Notes: generated by a model not told the origin, from the sequence alone. 64,000 bases of DNA from Bradyrhizobium sp. CB1717 (GCF_029714325.1 NZ_CP121666.1:1240001-1304000), one strand, 5' to 3'. Shown: positions 26,833-36,418, counted from the first letter of the stretch. A program made the numbers and translations.

Positions 26833-26923
26833 CGTAGGGTGGGCAAAGGCGCAATGCGTCGTGCCCACGTTCTTTTACACGTCGCGCAGATTGGTGGGCA
26901 CGCTTCGCTTTGCCCATCCTACG
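26833..26923. repeat. Palindromic repeat family C, copy 2
   Basis: It begins CGTAGGGTGGGCAAAGGCGC and ends CGCTTTGCCCATCCTACG. It lies between two plus-strand genes, just before the AMP nucleosidase gene. Confidence 0.8.
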
Positions 26924-26979
26924 GCACCGCCTTCTTTGCTATAGTTCGACTCAAGCGCAAATAGCCGGGCGGTCGAACC

Positions 26980-28449
26980 ATGCAATCCCCACCCTCCATC
27001 GCCACCAAATCCTTCTCCGACGCGTCCCTTGCCGTCGCCCGGCTCGAAGAGATCTACGAGCGCAATACAAAATTCCTGCGCGACCGGTTCGAGGCCTATG
27101 TTGGCGGCGAAGCCGTCACCACGCGGGTGCGGGCCTACTATCCCTTCGTCCGCCTCACCACCGCAACACATGCGCGGCTCGATTCCCGGTTGTCCTATGG
27201 CTTCGTTGCCGGCCCCGGTGTGCACGAGACCAGCGTCACGCGGCCGGATCTGTTCCGCGCCTATCTGACCGAGCAGATCGGTCTGTTGATCCAGAACCAT
27301 GGCGTGCCGGTCGAGATCGGCGAGTCGGCCGAGCCGATCCCGATCCACTTCGCCTATCGCCGCGACATCAACATCGAAGCCGCCATAACCACCAGCGAGA
27401 ACTCGCCCGTCACGCGCTCGCTGCGCGATGCGTTCGACGTGCCTGACCTCGCGACCATGGACGATGCCATCGCAGACGGCACTTTCGTGCTGCAGGCGGG
27501 CGCGCCGGAGCCGCTATCGCTGTTCCGCGCCGCCCGTGTCGATTACTCGCTGCGCCGACTCTATCACTACACCGGAACCGACCCCGAGCATTTCCAGAAC
27601 TTCGTGATCTTCACCAACTACCAGTTCTATGTCGATGCCTTCGCGCAGCTCTGTCAGCAGCGACTTCAATCCGGCGAGGCGGGTCTCGAAGCCTTCGTCG
27701 CGCCCGGCAATGTCATCACGCGCAGTGGCGGTGCCACCAGCGGGGATGCGCCCTTGCGCACACCACAGATGCCGGCCTTTCATCTCGTTACGCCGGGCTA
27801 TCGCGGCATCACGCTGATCAATATCGGCACCGGCCCGTCGAACGCGCGCAACGTCACCGACCACGTTGCGGTGCTGCGCCCGCACGCCTGGCTGATGCTC
27901 GGCCATTGCGCGGGCCTGCGCAACACGCAGCGGCTCGGCGACTACGTGCTCGCCCACGGCTATGTGCGCGAGGACCACGTGCTCGACCGCGAGTTGCCGC
28001 TCTGGGTCCCAATTCCGGCACTGGCGGAAATGCAGGTCGCCCTCGAGGAGGCGGTCGAGGACGTCACCGGCCTCGAAGGCTTTGAGCTCAAGCGCCTGAT
28101 GCGCACGGGGACCGTCGCCAGCGTCGACAACCGCAATTGGGAGATTTCCGGCCCCGAGGTGATCCGCCGCATGTCGCAGTCGCGCGCGGTGGCGCTCGAC
28201 ATGGAGTCGGCCGCGATCGCCGCCAACGGCTACCGCTTCCGCGTGCCCTACGGCACGCTGCTGTGCGTCTCCGACAAGCCGCTGCATGGCGAGATCAAGC
28301 TCGCGGGCATGGCCAGCGAGTTTTACCGCCGCCGCGTCGGCCAGCATCTCGAGATCGGCCTGAAAGCGCTGGAGCGTCTCAAGCAGCAGGAATCCGAACG
28401 CCTGCATTCGCGAAAGCTGAGAAGCTTTGCCGAAGTGGCATTCCAGTAA
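26980..28449 (+). CDS. amn: AMP nucleosidase
   Basis: The 489-residue protein matches the length of the Amn family (about 480). The N-terminal regulatory domain (about residues 15-190) includes YYPFVRLTT and FAYRRDINIE. The C-terminal nucleoside-phosphorylase-like domain includes ITLINIGTGPSNARNVTDHVAVLRPHAWLMLGHCAGL and ALDMESAAIAANGYRFRVPYGTLLCVSDKPLHGE, the last with the catalytic Asp region. It cleaves AMP to adenine and ribose 5-phosphate and adjusts the adenylate pool. It stands alone on the plus strand. Confidence 0.93.
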   Translation: MQSPPSIATKSFSDASLAVARLEEIYERNTKFLRDRFEAYVGGEAVTTRVRAYYPFVRLTTATHARLDSRLSYGFVAGPGVHETSVTRPDLFRAYLTEQIGLLIQNHGVPVEIGESAEPIPIHFAYRRDINIEAAITTSENSPVTRSLRDAFDVPDLATMDDAIADGTFVLQAGAPEPLSLFRAARVDYSLRRLYHYTGTDPEHFQNFVIFTNYQFYVDAFAQLCQQRLQSGEAGLEAFVAPGNVITRSGGATSGDAPLRTPQMPAFHLVTPGYRGITLINIGTGPSNARNVTDHVAVLRPHAWLMLGHCAGLRNTQRLGDYVLAHGYVREDHVLDRELPLWVPIPALAEMQVALEEAVEDVTGLEGFELKRLMRTGTVASVDNRNWEISGPEVIRRMSQSRAVALDMESAAIAANGYRFRVPYGTLLCVSDKPLHGEIKLAGMASEFYRRRVGQHLEIGLKALERLKQQESERLHSRKLRSFAEVAFQ

Positions 28450-28570
28450 AGGACAACAGAACTGTCGTACGAACGCTGACGTTTCCGTGAGCGCAGCGTC
28501 CCGGAATATCCCTGTCGAGGCAGGGTTATCGATTCGTCCGGGGCCGCTTGAAGCAGGACAGGAGACGAAG

Positions 28571-29185
28571 ATGTTCACAGGGATGATCAGGCTCGTCACA
28601 CTCGGCACATTTGCGGCAGCGCTGTGGATTTCGCCGGCATTTGCCGCGGGCGGAGGCGGCGGCGGTGGAGGCGGTGGCAGCATCAGTTCCACCGATCCCT
28701 ATGCCGGCGCCTATTCGGATCAGAAGCCGCAGCCAACCTATCCGAAGCGGCCGGGCGCCAAAGCAACCCAGAAGGGCAAGAAGCAAGGCAACCAGTCCAG
28801 CATCGGCGATCCCGCTTTCGCCGCCGGCTACCGCGCCGCCTATGACACCATCTACGAGCGCAACGACTATGCGGCCGCGATCGCGCAGTTGAAGTCGCTC
28901 GGCCATGACGACCATCCGAACGTCGCCAACCTCATCGGCTATGCCTATCGCAAGCTCGGTGACTACGAACAGTCGCAGGTCTGGTACGAGCGCGCGTTGC
29001 AGGCAGATCCGAACCACGTGCTGACGTGGCAATATTATGGACTGTGGCAGCTCGAGCGAGGCAACCGCGAGCAAGCGCTCTATCACCTCGGTCGGATCGC
29101 ATCCATCTGCGGAACGGACTGCGAGGAATATCGATCGCTGGCTGCGGCACTGGATAAGCCGGCCGGAACAGCGCTCGTCTATTGA
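28571..29185 (+). CDS. Secreted TPR protein with glycine-rich linker
   Basis: The ATG at 28571, preceded by GGAGACGAAG, gives 204 residues with a signal peptide (MFTGMIRLVTLGTFAAALW to FAAG). A run of ten glycines and a basic linker (GAKATQKGKKQGNQ) follow. Tetratricopeptide repeats occupy about residues 90-190 (YERNDYAAAIAQLKSLG, YRKLGDYEQSQVWYERALQADPNH, LERGNREQALYHL). TPR domains bind other proteins, so a periplasmic scaffold role is likely. No partner is apparent. A longer frame from 28427 lacks a signal peptide and is rejected. Confidence 0.8.
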   Translation: MFTGMIRLVTLGTFAAALWISPAFAAGGGGGGGGGGSISSTDPYAGAYSDQKPQPTYPKRPGAKATQKGKKQGNQSSIGDPAFAAGYRAAYDTIYERNDYAAAIAQLKSLGHDDHPNVANLIGYAYRKLGDYEQSQVWYERALQADPNHVLTWQYYGLWQLERGNREQALYHLGRIASICGTDCEEYRSLAAALDKPAGTALVY

Positions 29186-29272
29186 GGTCGGAGCGTGGCG
29201 GGCTGACAGCGAGCGCGCTGTTGACGCGCGTCGCATGACCGCCATGTCCCATGGCGCGGGTGGTGACAGCGC

Positions 29273-29596
29273 GTGAGATTTTCAGCATTGTCCGGCGCGG
29301 GGCTCGACCGGGACGACTTGATGCCACTTTTGCGCGACAAGATCATTGGCCATGATCTGGAACGGCTGGCCTTTCGCTTCACCATGCTGGACGATGGCGA
29401 GGTCGTGCAGTGCCAGATCTCCGACGCTGCGATGGACGAACTCGCGGGCATGCAGGGCACCGAAAGCAGCGCGCGGCAGGCGCAGTTCCTGTCCCTGCGC
29501 GAGTCCATCGAGCGGATCGCGTCGGACCTCTACGACGAGGCGCCGAGGGTGCAGGGCTATGTGGTGCGGATTTTCATGCGGCATTTGGGGCGGTAG
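29273..29596 (+). CDS. DUF1488-type small protein
   Basis: The GTG at 29273 gives 107 residues. The central part, LERLAFRFTMLDDGEVVQCQISDAAMDELAG, fits the DUF1488 pattern, in which an N-terminal beta hairpin precedes a helical tail; no biochemical role is known. It is likely cytoplasmic. A hairpin of repeat family F follows its stop. Confidence 0.6.
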   Translation: MRFSALSGAGLDRDDLMPLLRDKIIGHDLERLAFRFTMLDDGEVVQCQISDAAMDELAGMQGTESSARQAQFLSLRESIERIASDLYDEAPRVQGYVVRIFMRHLGR

Positions 29597-29602
29597 GCCC
29601 GT

Positions 29603-29630
29603 CGTCGTCCTGGCTTTCGCCAGGACGACG
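29603..29630. repeat. Palindromic repeat family F, copy 2
   Basis: CGTCGTCCTGGC (29603-29614) and GCCAGGACGACG (29619-29630) pair perfectly around TTTC. It lies between convergent genes and may act as a two-way terminator, though no T-run follows. Confidence 0.6.
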
Positions 29631-29679
29631 TCGGGGATGGGGTGAGGCCGCTCTATCTCACTGCCAAGCAATCGTGCAG

Positions 29680-30162
29680 CTACTCCTCCAGCTTCCTCAA
29701 CAACAGCCTCAGCGCCGTCGCTGCAAACACCTGCATATTCGCAAACCGGTCATTGTTGCCCGTCTCCAGCGTCGTCACCTCTGACTCAGGGCCAGCGACC
29801 GCCATGCAGCTGTGGCCGGCGGCGTCGCCGTAGCGGTTGCCGGTGGGGCCGGCGGCGCCGGTCTCGGACAGGCCCCAATCGCAATTGAAGCGGCTGCGCA
29901 TCCGCTCGGCCAGCAATTGCGCGTAGGGTTCCGAGGACGAGCGAAAGCCCTTCATTCCTTCATCCGAAATATCCATCAGCACACCCCTCGCATCGCGGGT
30001 GTAGACCACGGCGCCGCCGAGGAAATAGGCGGAAGCGCCGGGCACCGCGAGCAGACTGGCCGCGATCAGCCCGCCGGCTGATGATTCCGCGACCGCAATG
30101 GTCTGTTTGCGCGCGATCAGTTTTGCCGCGACCTGTTCCGCAATGCCGATGAGCTCTTTCAT
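29680..30162 (-). CDS. CinA C-terminal-type nicotinamide-nucleotide amidase (PncC family)
   Basis: The 160-residue protein consists only of the CinA C-terminal domain. Family motifs are AVAESSAGGLIAASLLAVPGASAYFLGGAVVYT and SETGAAGPTGNRYGDAAGHSC. Known members deamidate nicotinamide mononucleotide in NAD salvage. The usual ESCTGG motif reads ESSAGG here, a change seen at a position near the active site, so activity should be tested. It is transcribed towards DUF1488 and diverges from the amidohydrolase operon. Confidence 0.82.
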   Translation of the reverse strand: MKELIGIAEQVAAKLIARKQTIAVAESSAGGLIAASLLAVPGASAYFLGGAVVYTRDARGVLMDISDEGMKGFRSSSEPYAQLLAERMRSRFNCDWGLSETGAAGPTGNRYGDAAGHSCMAVAGPESEVTTLETGNNDRFANMQVFAATALRLLLRKLEE

Positions 30163-30308
30163 CCCTAAGACTCCTTATTCCTTCGCAACCGAGCTCAGCC
30201 TTCCTAGCATATGACAGCATGCTTGGCCGAGTTGCGGGCGACGGGCAGGCCTGCTTGAATGGCGGGTACAAGAAGAGACATGCGAGGAAACGTGAGAAGG
30301 GAGACGTC

Positions 30309-31367
30309 ATGGCGTCCCTGATCGCCGGCGGCATCGATTGCGACGTGCATCCGGCTGTGCCGCATCTGACCAGCCTGCTGCCGTATCTGAACGACTATTG
30401 GCGCGATCAGGTGACGACGCGCGGCATGGTCGACCTCGTCTCGCAATCCTATCCGAAGAATTCGCCGATCACGGCGCGACCCGATTGGCGGCCCGAAAGC
30501 GGCAAGCCGGGCGAGAGCCTCGAGGCCATGCAGCGCCATGTGCTCGATCCCTTCCAGCTCAAGCATGCGATCTGCAATCCGCTTTATGGCGTGCAGATGG
30601 TATTTTCGGAAGATTTGCAGGCCGCCTTCTGCCGCGCACTGAACGACTGGCTTGTGAAGGAATGGCTCGACCGCGATTCACGACTGCGCGGCTCGATCGT
30701 GATCCCCACGCAGAGCGTCGAGAAGGCCGTCGCCGAGATCGAGCGCTGTGCGCCAGATCGTCGCTTCGTGCAGGTGTTGATGCTTGTCATGGGCGACACG
30801 CCGCTCGGCAAGCGTGCGCTGTGGCCGATCTATGAAGCCGCGGAACGGCTCGACCTGCCGATCGGCATCCACGCCGGTTCCGCCTATCACAATCCGCCGA
30901 CTGCGGTGGGGTGGGGCTCCTATCACATCGAGGATTATGTCGGTCAGGCCCAGGCGTTCCAGGCCCAGCTCACCAGCCTGATCGTCGAAGGCGTGTTCGC
31001 CAAATATCCGCGGCTGAAGATGGTGATGCTGGAGTCCGGCGTCTCCTGGATCGCGCCCTATCTCTGGCGGCTGCATAAGTTCTGGCGCGGAGTGCGGATG
31101 GAAACGCCGTGGGTCGATCGCGCACCGCTGGAACTTGTGCGCAGCAACATCCGCTTCTCGTTACAGCCATTTGATGCGCCGCCGGAACCCGAGACATTAA
31201 TTCGCCTGTTTGAGCATATGCAGTCGGACGAATTGGTCTTATTCTCCACGGACTATCCGCACTGGCAGTTCGACGACCAGGACGCGCTGCCCGAAGGTCT
31301 GTCCCCCGATCTCGTGCGCAAGATCATGATCGACAATCCGTATGCAACCTATCCCCGCCTGACGTGA
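30309..31367 (+). CDS. Metal-dependent amidohydrolase (amidohydrolase_2/ACMSD-like), first of pair
   Basis: The ATG at 30309, preceded by GGGAGAC, gives 352 residues; an in-frame ATG at 30219 is poorly placed. The TIM-barrel metal sites are visible as DCDVHP (residues 9-14), the histidine in GIHAGSAYHNPP and the aspartate in LFSTDYPHWQFDD. Family members decarboxylate or hydrolyse small aromatic or amide compounds. It is the first of three close plus-strand genes (spacings 25 bp and a 1-bp overlap), with a paralogue and a Rieske protein downstream. The substrate is unknown. Confidence 0.85.
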   Translation: MASLIAGGIDCDVHPAVPHLTSLLPYLNDYWRDQVTTRGMVDLVSQSYPKNSPITARPDWRPESGKPGESLEAMQRHVLDPFQLKHAICNPLYGVQMVFSEDLQAAFCRALNDWLVKEWLDRDSRLRGSIVIPTQSVEKAVAEIERCAPDRRFVQVLMLVMGDTPLGKRALWPIYEAAERLDLPIGIHAGSAYHNPPTAVGWGSYHIEDYVGQAQAFQAQLTSLIVEGVFAKYPRLKMVMLESGVSWIAPYLWRLHKFWRGVRMETPWVDRAPLELVRSNIRFSLQPFDAPPEPETLIRLFEHMQSDELVLFSTDYPHWQFDDQDALPEGLSPDLVRKIMIDNPYATYPRLT

Positions 31368-31392
31368 GCCCGCTGCCAAAGGAGGCAAGGCG

Positions 31393-32502
31393 ATGAATAT
31401 ACAGTTCCGCGAGAACCAAGAAGCCGCTTCCCCACTGACCGTCAAAACCGCGATCGCGGACTGCGACATCCACCCGGCACGCGCCACCCGCACCGAGCTC
31501 TATCCCTACCTCGCCAAGCGCTGGCAGCATCATCTCGAGATCTACGGCGTCCATGCCTATCAGGGCATGATGGAGGGCCCGCCCTACCCGAAGGCGCAGC
31601 CCAATGCCTCGCGCCGCGATGCCTATCCGCCGGAGGGCGGCCCGCAGGGCTCCTCGCTCGCCTTCATGCAGAAGCAATTGCTCGATCCCAATAATGTGCA
31701 GCTTGGCGTGCTCAATCCGCTCAACACCGGGCAGGGCATCCGCAATCACGAGCTCTCGGCCGCGCTGTGCTCGGCGATCAATGACTGGCAGATCGACAAA
31801 TGGACCAGCAAGGACAAGCGCTTGAAGGCGTCCATCGTCGTCGGCAATGAGGACGGGCTGTCGGCCGCCGCCGAGATCCGCGAGCGCGCCGGCGACAAGA
31901 ACTTTGTGCAGGTGCTCTTGCTCAGTCGTAACGTCGAGCCGCTCGGCCAGCGCCGTTACTGGCCGATCTATCAGGCCGCGGAAGAGGCGGGTCTTCCCGT
32001 CGGCGTGCACGCTTTCGGCTTCGGCGGCAACCCGATCACGCCGTCAGGCTGGCCGAGTTACTACATCGAGGAGATGGTCGGCCACTCGCAATGCCAGCAA
32101 TCGGCGCTGGCGAGCCTCGTGCTGGAGGGCGTGTTCGAGCGCTTCCCGAAACTGAAGATGGTGATGATCGAGGCCGGCTTCGGCTGGGCGCCGTCATTGG
32201 CATGGCGGCTCGACAAGGCCTGGCAGCGGCTGCGCAGCGAAGTGCCGCATGTGAAGCGGCCGCCCTCGGAATATATCCGCGAGCAGGTGTGGTGGACGAC
32301 GCAGCCGATGGAGGATCCTGAAAGCCGCGAGGATCTGTTCGACGTCATCAAATGGATCGGCTGGGACAGGTTGTTATTCGCGACCGACTATCCACATTGG
32401 GACTATGACGAGCCCTCGCGCGTGCTGCCGGCGGGCGTCAGCGAAGCCAATCGCGAGGCGTTCTATCTCGGCAATGCGAAGAAGCTCTACGGAATAAATT
32501 GA
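31393..32502 (+). CDS. Metal-dependent amidohydrolase, second of pair
   Basis: The 369-residue protein is collinear with the upstream paralogue: DCDIHP near residue 24, GVHAFGFGGNP, LKMVMIEAGFGWAPSLAWRLDKAW and LLFATDYPHWDYDEPS. The metal-binding His, Asp and Glu positions are retained. It has an N-terminal extension of about 15 residues. Two related enzymes in tandem may form a heteromer or work on successive intermediates. An AGGAGGC-like site lies before the ATG. Confidence 0.85.
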   Translation: MNIQFRENQEAASPLTVKTAIADCDIHPARATRTELYPYLAKRWQHHLEIYGVHAYQGMMEGPPYPKAQPNASRRDAYPPEGGPQGSSLAFMQKQLLDPNNVQLGVLNPLNTGQGIRNHELSAALCSAINDWQIDKWTSKDKRLKASIVVGNEDGLSAAAEIRERAGDKNFVQVLLLSRNVEPLGQRRYWPIYQAAEEAGLPVGVHAFGFGGNPITPSGWPSYYIEEMVGHSQCQQSALASLVLEGVFERFPKLKMVMIEAGFGWAPSLAWRLDKAWQRLRSEVPHVKRPPSEYIREQVWWTTQPMEDPESREDLFDVIKWIGWDRLLFATDYPHWDYDEPSRVLPAGVSEANREAFYLGNAKKLYGIN

Positions 32503-32915
32503 TGGCGCGTCATGTGATTGCGCCGGTCGACGAGCTTCCGCCGGGTACGCGAAAATTCCTGGAGATCGACGGACGGCCGATCGCGATCTTCAACATCAAG
32601 GGCGAATATTTCGGTTTGATGAACCGCTGCCCGCATCAGGGCGCGGCGCTGTGCGAGGGCCCGCTGATTGGGCTCGCGCAGTCGAGCAATCCCGGCGAGA
32701 TCGAATACACGAAGTTAGGTGAGATCATCCGCTGCCCCTGGCATGGCTGGGAGTTCGACATCCGCACCGGCCAGTCCTACTGCGATCCCCGCCGTTTCCG
32801 CGTCAAGGCCTATCCGGCCCATGTCGAGCCGGGCGCAAGCGTGGTGAAGGGCCCGTATGTCGCCGAGACTGTCACCGTGAAGGTCGAGAGCGATTACGTG
32901 GTGGTGGAGCTGTAG
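32502..32915 (+). CDS. Small Rieske [2Fe-2S] protein
   Basis: The ATG at 32502 overlaps the previous stop (TGATG) and gives 137 residues; a TTG one codon upstream is less likely. The Rieske cluster motifs are complete: CPHQG (about residues 44-48) and CPWHGW (about 79-84). The domain alone is present, with no oxygenase catalytic domain, so it resembles a ferredoxin-type component of a ring hydroxylase or nitrite-reductase small subunit. Its tight link with two amidohydrolases is unusual, and no reductase or oxygenase lies nearby. Confidence 0.88.
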   Translation: MARHVIAPVDELPPGTRKFLEIDGRPIAIFNIKGEYFGLMNRCPHQGAALCEGPLIGLAQSSNPGEIEYTKLGEIIRCPWHGWEFDIRTGQSYCDPRRFRVKAYPAHVEPGASVVKGPYVAETVTVKVESDYVVVEL

Positions 32916-32924
32916 CCCTCCACT

Positions 32925-33028
32925 GTCATTCCGGGGCGATGCGAAGCATCGAGCCCGGAATCCATCGAGCGTCAGGAATGCTGGGAGAAATGGATTCCGG
33001 GCTCGCGCTACGCGCGCCCCGGAATGAC
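32925..33028. repeat. Palindromic repeat family E, copy 1
   Basis: It begins GTCATTCCGGGGCGATGCGA and ends GCGCGCCCCGGAATGAC; an inner pair GGAATCCAT and ATGGATTCC also matches. It fills the gap between convergent genes. Confidence 0.8.
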
Positions 33029-33030
33029 AC

Positions 33031-34362
33031 CTAATGCCCCGCAACCGGCTCCGCCGCCGTGTCATAGATCGGCACCGCCTTGCCGCCGTCGCGGTAGACG
33101 ATCGACGCTGCGATGATGCCGAGTAGCGCGGCGAACATCAGCCAGGCGCCGGGCGCGGCCTTGTTGCCGGTGTAGTCGATCAGCCAGGTCGAGGCGAACG
33201 GCGTGAAGGTGCCGAACAGCGCAGCCGCAAGCGCGAAGGCGAGCGAGAAGCAGGTGGTGCGCACATGCGCCGGCACGATCTCGACGAGGGCACCGAGCAT
33301 GGTGCCGCTGTACATGCCGAAATAGAACGAGAACATCATCTCGACGGCGAGCAGCTTGCCGAAGGTCGGCGCAGCCACCAGCCAGGACAGCGCCGGATAG
33401 GCGGTGACCAGCGCGAGGCCGGCGATCCCGATCAGCACCGGCTTGCGGCCGATGCGGTCGGACAGCGCGCCGCCGACCGGGTTCCAGATGAAGTTGGTGA
33501 CCGCCACCAGCAGCGTCACGAGCAGCGCGTCATGCGTCGACAGCTTCAGCACCGTCTTGCCGAAGGTCGGCGTGTAGACGGTGACGAAGTAGAACGTCGT
33601 CGTGGTCAGGATCGCGATCATCATGCCGAGCAGCACGATGCGCCAGTTGGCGAGCGCGGAGGCGAACACCTCGCTCGCGGTCGGATGCTTCTTCATCGCG
33701 AGGAACGCCGGCGTTTCCTCCAGCGTGCGCCGCAGGAAGAAGATCAAGGGAATGATCAGGCAGCCGACGAAGAACGGAATGCGCCAGCCCCAGGACGCGA
33801 CCGTGTCGGCCGGCATCACCTCGGACAGGAGATAGCCGAGGATCGAGGCAACGAAGATCGCCACCTGCTGGCTCGACGACTGGAACGAGGTGTAGAAGCC
33901 GCGATTGCCGGGCGTTGCGATCTCCGCGAGATACACCGACACGCCGCCGAGCTCGACGCCGGCGGAGAAGCCCTGCAGCAGGCGGCCGACCAGCACGATG
34001 ACCGGCGCCGCGATGCCGATGGTCGCGTAGCTCGGGCAGAACGCGATCACGACGGTGCCGAACGCCATGATGCCGAGCGTGACGATCAGGCCCTGGCGGC
34101 GGCCGATGCGGTCGATGTAAGCGCCGAGCACGATCGCACCGACGGGCCGCATCAAGGCGCCGAGCCAGAACACGCCGAACGTGTTGAGCAGCGACGCCGT
34201 CTCGTTGCTCGAGGGGAAGAACGCCTTGCCGATCGCGGCGGCGTAGAAGCCGAACAGGAAGAAGTCGAACTGCTCGAGGAAATTGCCGCTGGTGGCGCGC
34301 AGGATCGCGCCGATGCGCGACTTGATCTCGGGCGGATTGGTTGAGGCGGCTGGTCCAGCCAT
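33031..34362 (-). CDS. MFS transporter, metabolite:H+ symporter (citrate/tricarballylate-like)
   Basis: The ATG at 34362, preceded by AAGGGAGCAACGTC, gives 443 residues; an upstream ATG at 34404 lacks a ribosome site. Twelve helices are predicted, with the MHS-type opening [17 protein letters not shown], the loop motif [13 protein letters not shown] and [14 protein letters not shown] in the second half. The opening resembles citrate and tricarballylate importers. It faces the amidohydrolase operon and is next to a GcvA-like regulator, so it may bring in the carboxylate that operon degrades. That link is inference. Confidence 0.88.
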   Translation of the reverse strand: MAGPAASTNPPEIKSRIGAILRATSGNFLEQFDFFLFGFYAAAIGKAFFPSSNETASLLNTFGVFWLGALMRPVGAIVLGAYIDRIGRRQGLIVTLGIMAFGTVVIAFCPSYATIGIAAPVIVLVGRLLQGFSAGVELGGVSVYLAEIATPGNRGFYTSFQSSSQQVAIFVASILGYLLSEVMPADTVASWGWRIPFFVGCLIIPLIFFLRRTLEETPAFLAMKKHPTASEVFASALANWRIVLLGMMIAILTTTTFYFVTVYTPTFGKTVLKLSTHDALLVTLLVAVTNFIWNPVGGALSDRIGRKPVLIGIAGLALVTAYPALSWLVAAPTFGKLLAVEMMFSFYFGMYSGTMLGALVEIVPAHVRTTCFSLAFALAAALFGTFTPFASTWLIDYTGNKAAPGAWLMFAALLGIIAASIVYRDGGKAVPIYDTAAEPVAGH

Positions 34363-34506
34363 GACGTTGCTCCCTTGGAAAGACGTGGCCGGACCGGAAC
34401 TCATTTCACGGCAAGGCGACAGATTGAAGCTGCGACAATCTGCCCTACCCCTTCCCGCGCAGGGCGGGGCGAGTCAATCCGTTTTGCGGAGGAAGCTGAT
34501 GATTTT

Positions 34507-35400
34507 TCAGGCTTTATTTTGCGTTGCAGCGAGCATCCATTGGCGGAACGCGGCGAGCTTCGGTGCCTCTCGACGGCCGTCGGGAGAGACCAGGTAAAAC
34601 CCTGCATCCGCCGGCAGCGCGATCTTGAAGGGGACCACCAGCCGGCCCTTGGCGATGTCGTCCTGGACGTAGGAGGTCCGTCCCATCGCCACGCCCATGC
34701 CGTCGATCGCCGCCTGCACCGTCATCAAGGTCATGTCGAAGGTGATGCCGGGCTGCCGGGAGATGCCGGCGGAAAGGCCCGCCGCGGTCAACCACAGCCG
34801 CCAGTCGTCACTGACGTTGGTGTGCAGCAGCACGTGGTCCTTCAGATCCTCCGGGCGACGTAGCGGCTTGTTACCGCGCAGCAGCGAGGGGCTGCACACT
34901 GGAAACAGCTCGTCCGCCATCAGCCAGTCGGCGCGCAAGCCCGGCCATTGGCCGCGGCCGTAGCGGATCGCAACATCGACATTGTCGCGCTGGAAGTCGA
35001 CGAGGCTGGTCGAGGTGGTGATGCGGACGTCGATGCCGGGATGGCTCTCTTGGAAATCGGTCAGGCGCGGCAGCAGCCACTTTGCGGCAAGCGAAGCGAT
35101 CGTCGAGACCGTCAGCACCTTGTCATCGTCCTTGCGCAGCAGGCGGTCGGTGGCAAGGCGCAGATCGTTGAAGGCCGCGCGCACCCCCGGCAGATAGTCG
35201 CGCGCCTCCGGCGTCAGCGCCAGCGCGCGGTTCTGGCGGATGAACAGGCGGATGCCGAGCTCCTCCTCGAGCCTGCGGATCTGATGGCTGATCGCGGTCT
35301 GCGTCACGTTCAGCTCGCTGGCCGCCAGCGTGAAGCTGAGATGGCGCGCGGCGGCCTCGAACGCCCGCAATCCGTTCAGGGAGGGCAATCTGGCAGTCAT
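34507..35400 (-). CDS. LysR-family regulator, GcvA-like
   Basis: The 297-residue protein has an N-terminal winged helix (residues 6-65, LNGLRAFEAAARHLSFTLAASELNVTQTAISHQIRRLEEELG) typical of the GcvA branch and a substrate-binding domain (about 92-295). It lies 145 bp upstream of the transporter on the same strand, so that gene is a likely target. The effector cannot be deduced. Confidence 0.9.
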   Translation of the reverse strand: MTARLPSLNGLRAFEAAARHLSFTLAASELNVTQTAISHQIRRLEEELGIRLFIRQNRALALTPEARDYLPGVRAAFNDLRLATDRLLRKDDDKVLTVSTIASLAAKWLLPRLTDFQESHPGIDVRITTSTSLVDFQRDNVDVAIRYGRGQWPGLRADWLMADELFPVCSPSLLRGNKPLRRPEDLKDHVLLHTNVSDDWRLWLTAAGLSAGISRQPGITFDMTLMTVQAAIDGMGVAMGRTSYVQDDIAKGRLVVPFKIALPADAGFYLVSPDGRREAPKLAAFRQWMLAATQNKA

Positions 35401-35510
35401 CTGGCAGCAGGATGCATGACGTTATTTCATGCGAAAGGGTACAAATTGTCGTTTGTCGCGGCGCACTCGAAGGCAGATATTAGCGGTCAACTTAGCTCCA
35501 GGAGCTGAAA

Positions 35511-35714
35511 ATGTCTACTTTGACCGACAATTCGATGACAAATCATCATGCGCACGGCCTGCTCTACCAGATCGGCGAGACCCTTCACGTCTGGCACGAG
35601 CGCTATCGGACCCGGCGCGAGCTGACCCACTGGACCGCCCGCGACCTCCACGACGTCGGGCTGTCCTGGTCCGACATCGCCTACGAGGCCGACAAACCCT
35701 TCTGGCGGGCCTGA
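35511..35714 (+). CDS. DUF1127 small protein
   Basis: The 67-residue protein ends in the DUF1127 motif RTRRELTHWTARDLHDVGLSWSDIAYEADKPFW, an arginine-rich helix followed by a conserved D-x-G-L-S-x-x-D. Other family members bind RNA or affect phosphate and carbon metabolism. An AGGAG site precedes the ATG. A hairpin and short T-run separate it from the acetyltransferase downstream. Confidence 0.82.
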   Translation: MSTLTDNSMTNHHAHGLLYQIGETLHVWHERYRTRRELTHWTARDLHDVGLSWSDIAYEADKPFWRA

Positions 35715-35726
35715 TTGGCCGCCAGG

Positions 35727-35767
35727 CCGGCGCCGCCTGATGACAGGGGCGCCGGCGGTCCCTTTTT
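35727..35767 (+). terminator. Hairpin with short T-run between DUF1127 and GNAT genes
   Basis: CCGGCGCC (35727-35734) pairs with GGCGCCGG (35748-35755), and TTTTT follows at 35763-35767 after a seven-base gap. It may act as an attenuator, leaving DUF1127 transcripts in excess of the downstream gene. Confidence 0.5.
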
Positions 35768-35783
35768 GTGAAGGGCTCGTGTC

Positions 35784-36407
35784 ATGAGCACTCTCCGCCT
35801 CGAAGACCTGAAGCAATATTCGGACACGCTGCGCACCCGCGACGGTGCGGCGCTCAACGTCCGCTTCGTCGAGCCGCGCGACACCGACGAGCTTCAGCAC
35901 TATTTTCGTTCGCTCTCGACCCGCTCCCGCTACAACCGCTTCTTCGGCGCCATCAGTGAATTGCCGAAGGCCCTGCTGCACGACTTCCTCGAGATCGGCG
36001 AGCGCGAGCGTTTCACTGTCGTCGCGACAATGATGGTCGACGGGTTCGAGACCATCGTCACCGAGGCGCGCTATGCGTTGCATGCCGAGACCTCGACGCT
36101 CGAGTTCGGCCTGTCGGTCGACGACCGCTGGCAGGGCCACGGCATCGCGACCGCGCTGATGAAGAACCTCGAGTGCCGGGCCGCGGCGCTTGGCGCCGAG
36201 CATATGTTCGGCGACACGCTGCGCTCCAACGAGACCATGATCTCGCTCGCGCGCAAATCCGGCTTCGCCTTCGTCAATCATCCTGATGACTGGAAGCTGG
36301 TGCGCTTCGACAAGGAAATCAGCGTCGCACCGAAAGACATTCCGTGTGCGAGCTGGCGCCTCGCCGCCCTTTCCCGTCAGGCCGAAAGCCCCTCAGCCTC
36401 GGCCTGA
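35784..36407 (+). CDS. GNAT-family N-acetyltransferase
   Basis: The 207-residue protein has a GNAT fold at about residues 25-175. The acetyl-CoA-binding motif is seen as LSVDDRWQGHGIATALMKNL and is followed by GDTLRSNETMISLARKSGF. The substrate is not known. It lies 69 bp after DUF1127 and is followed at once by a strong terminator. Confidence 0.85.
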   Translation: MSTLRLEDLKQYSDTLRTRDGAALNVRFVEPRDTDELQHYFRSLSTRSRYNRFFGAISELPKALLHDFLEIGERERFTVVATMMVDGFETIVTEARYALHAETSTLEFGLSVDDRWQGHGIATALMKNLECRAAALGAEHMFGDTLRSNETMISLARKSGFAFVNHPDDWKLVRFDKEISVAPKDIPCASWRLAALSRQAESPSASA

Positions 36408-36418
36408 CACCACTGCAA

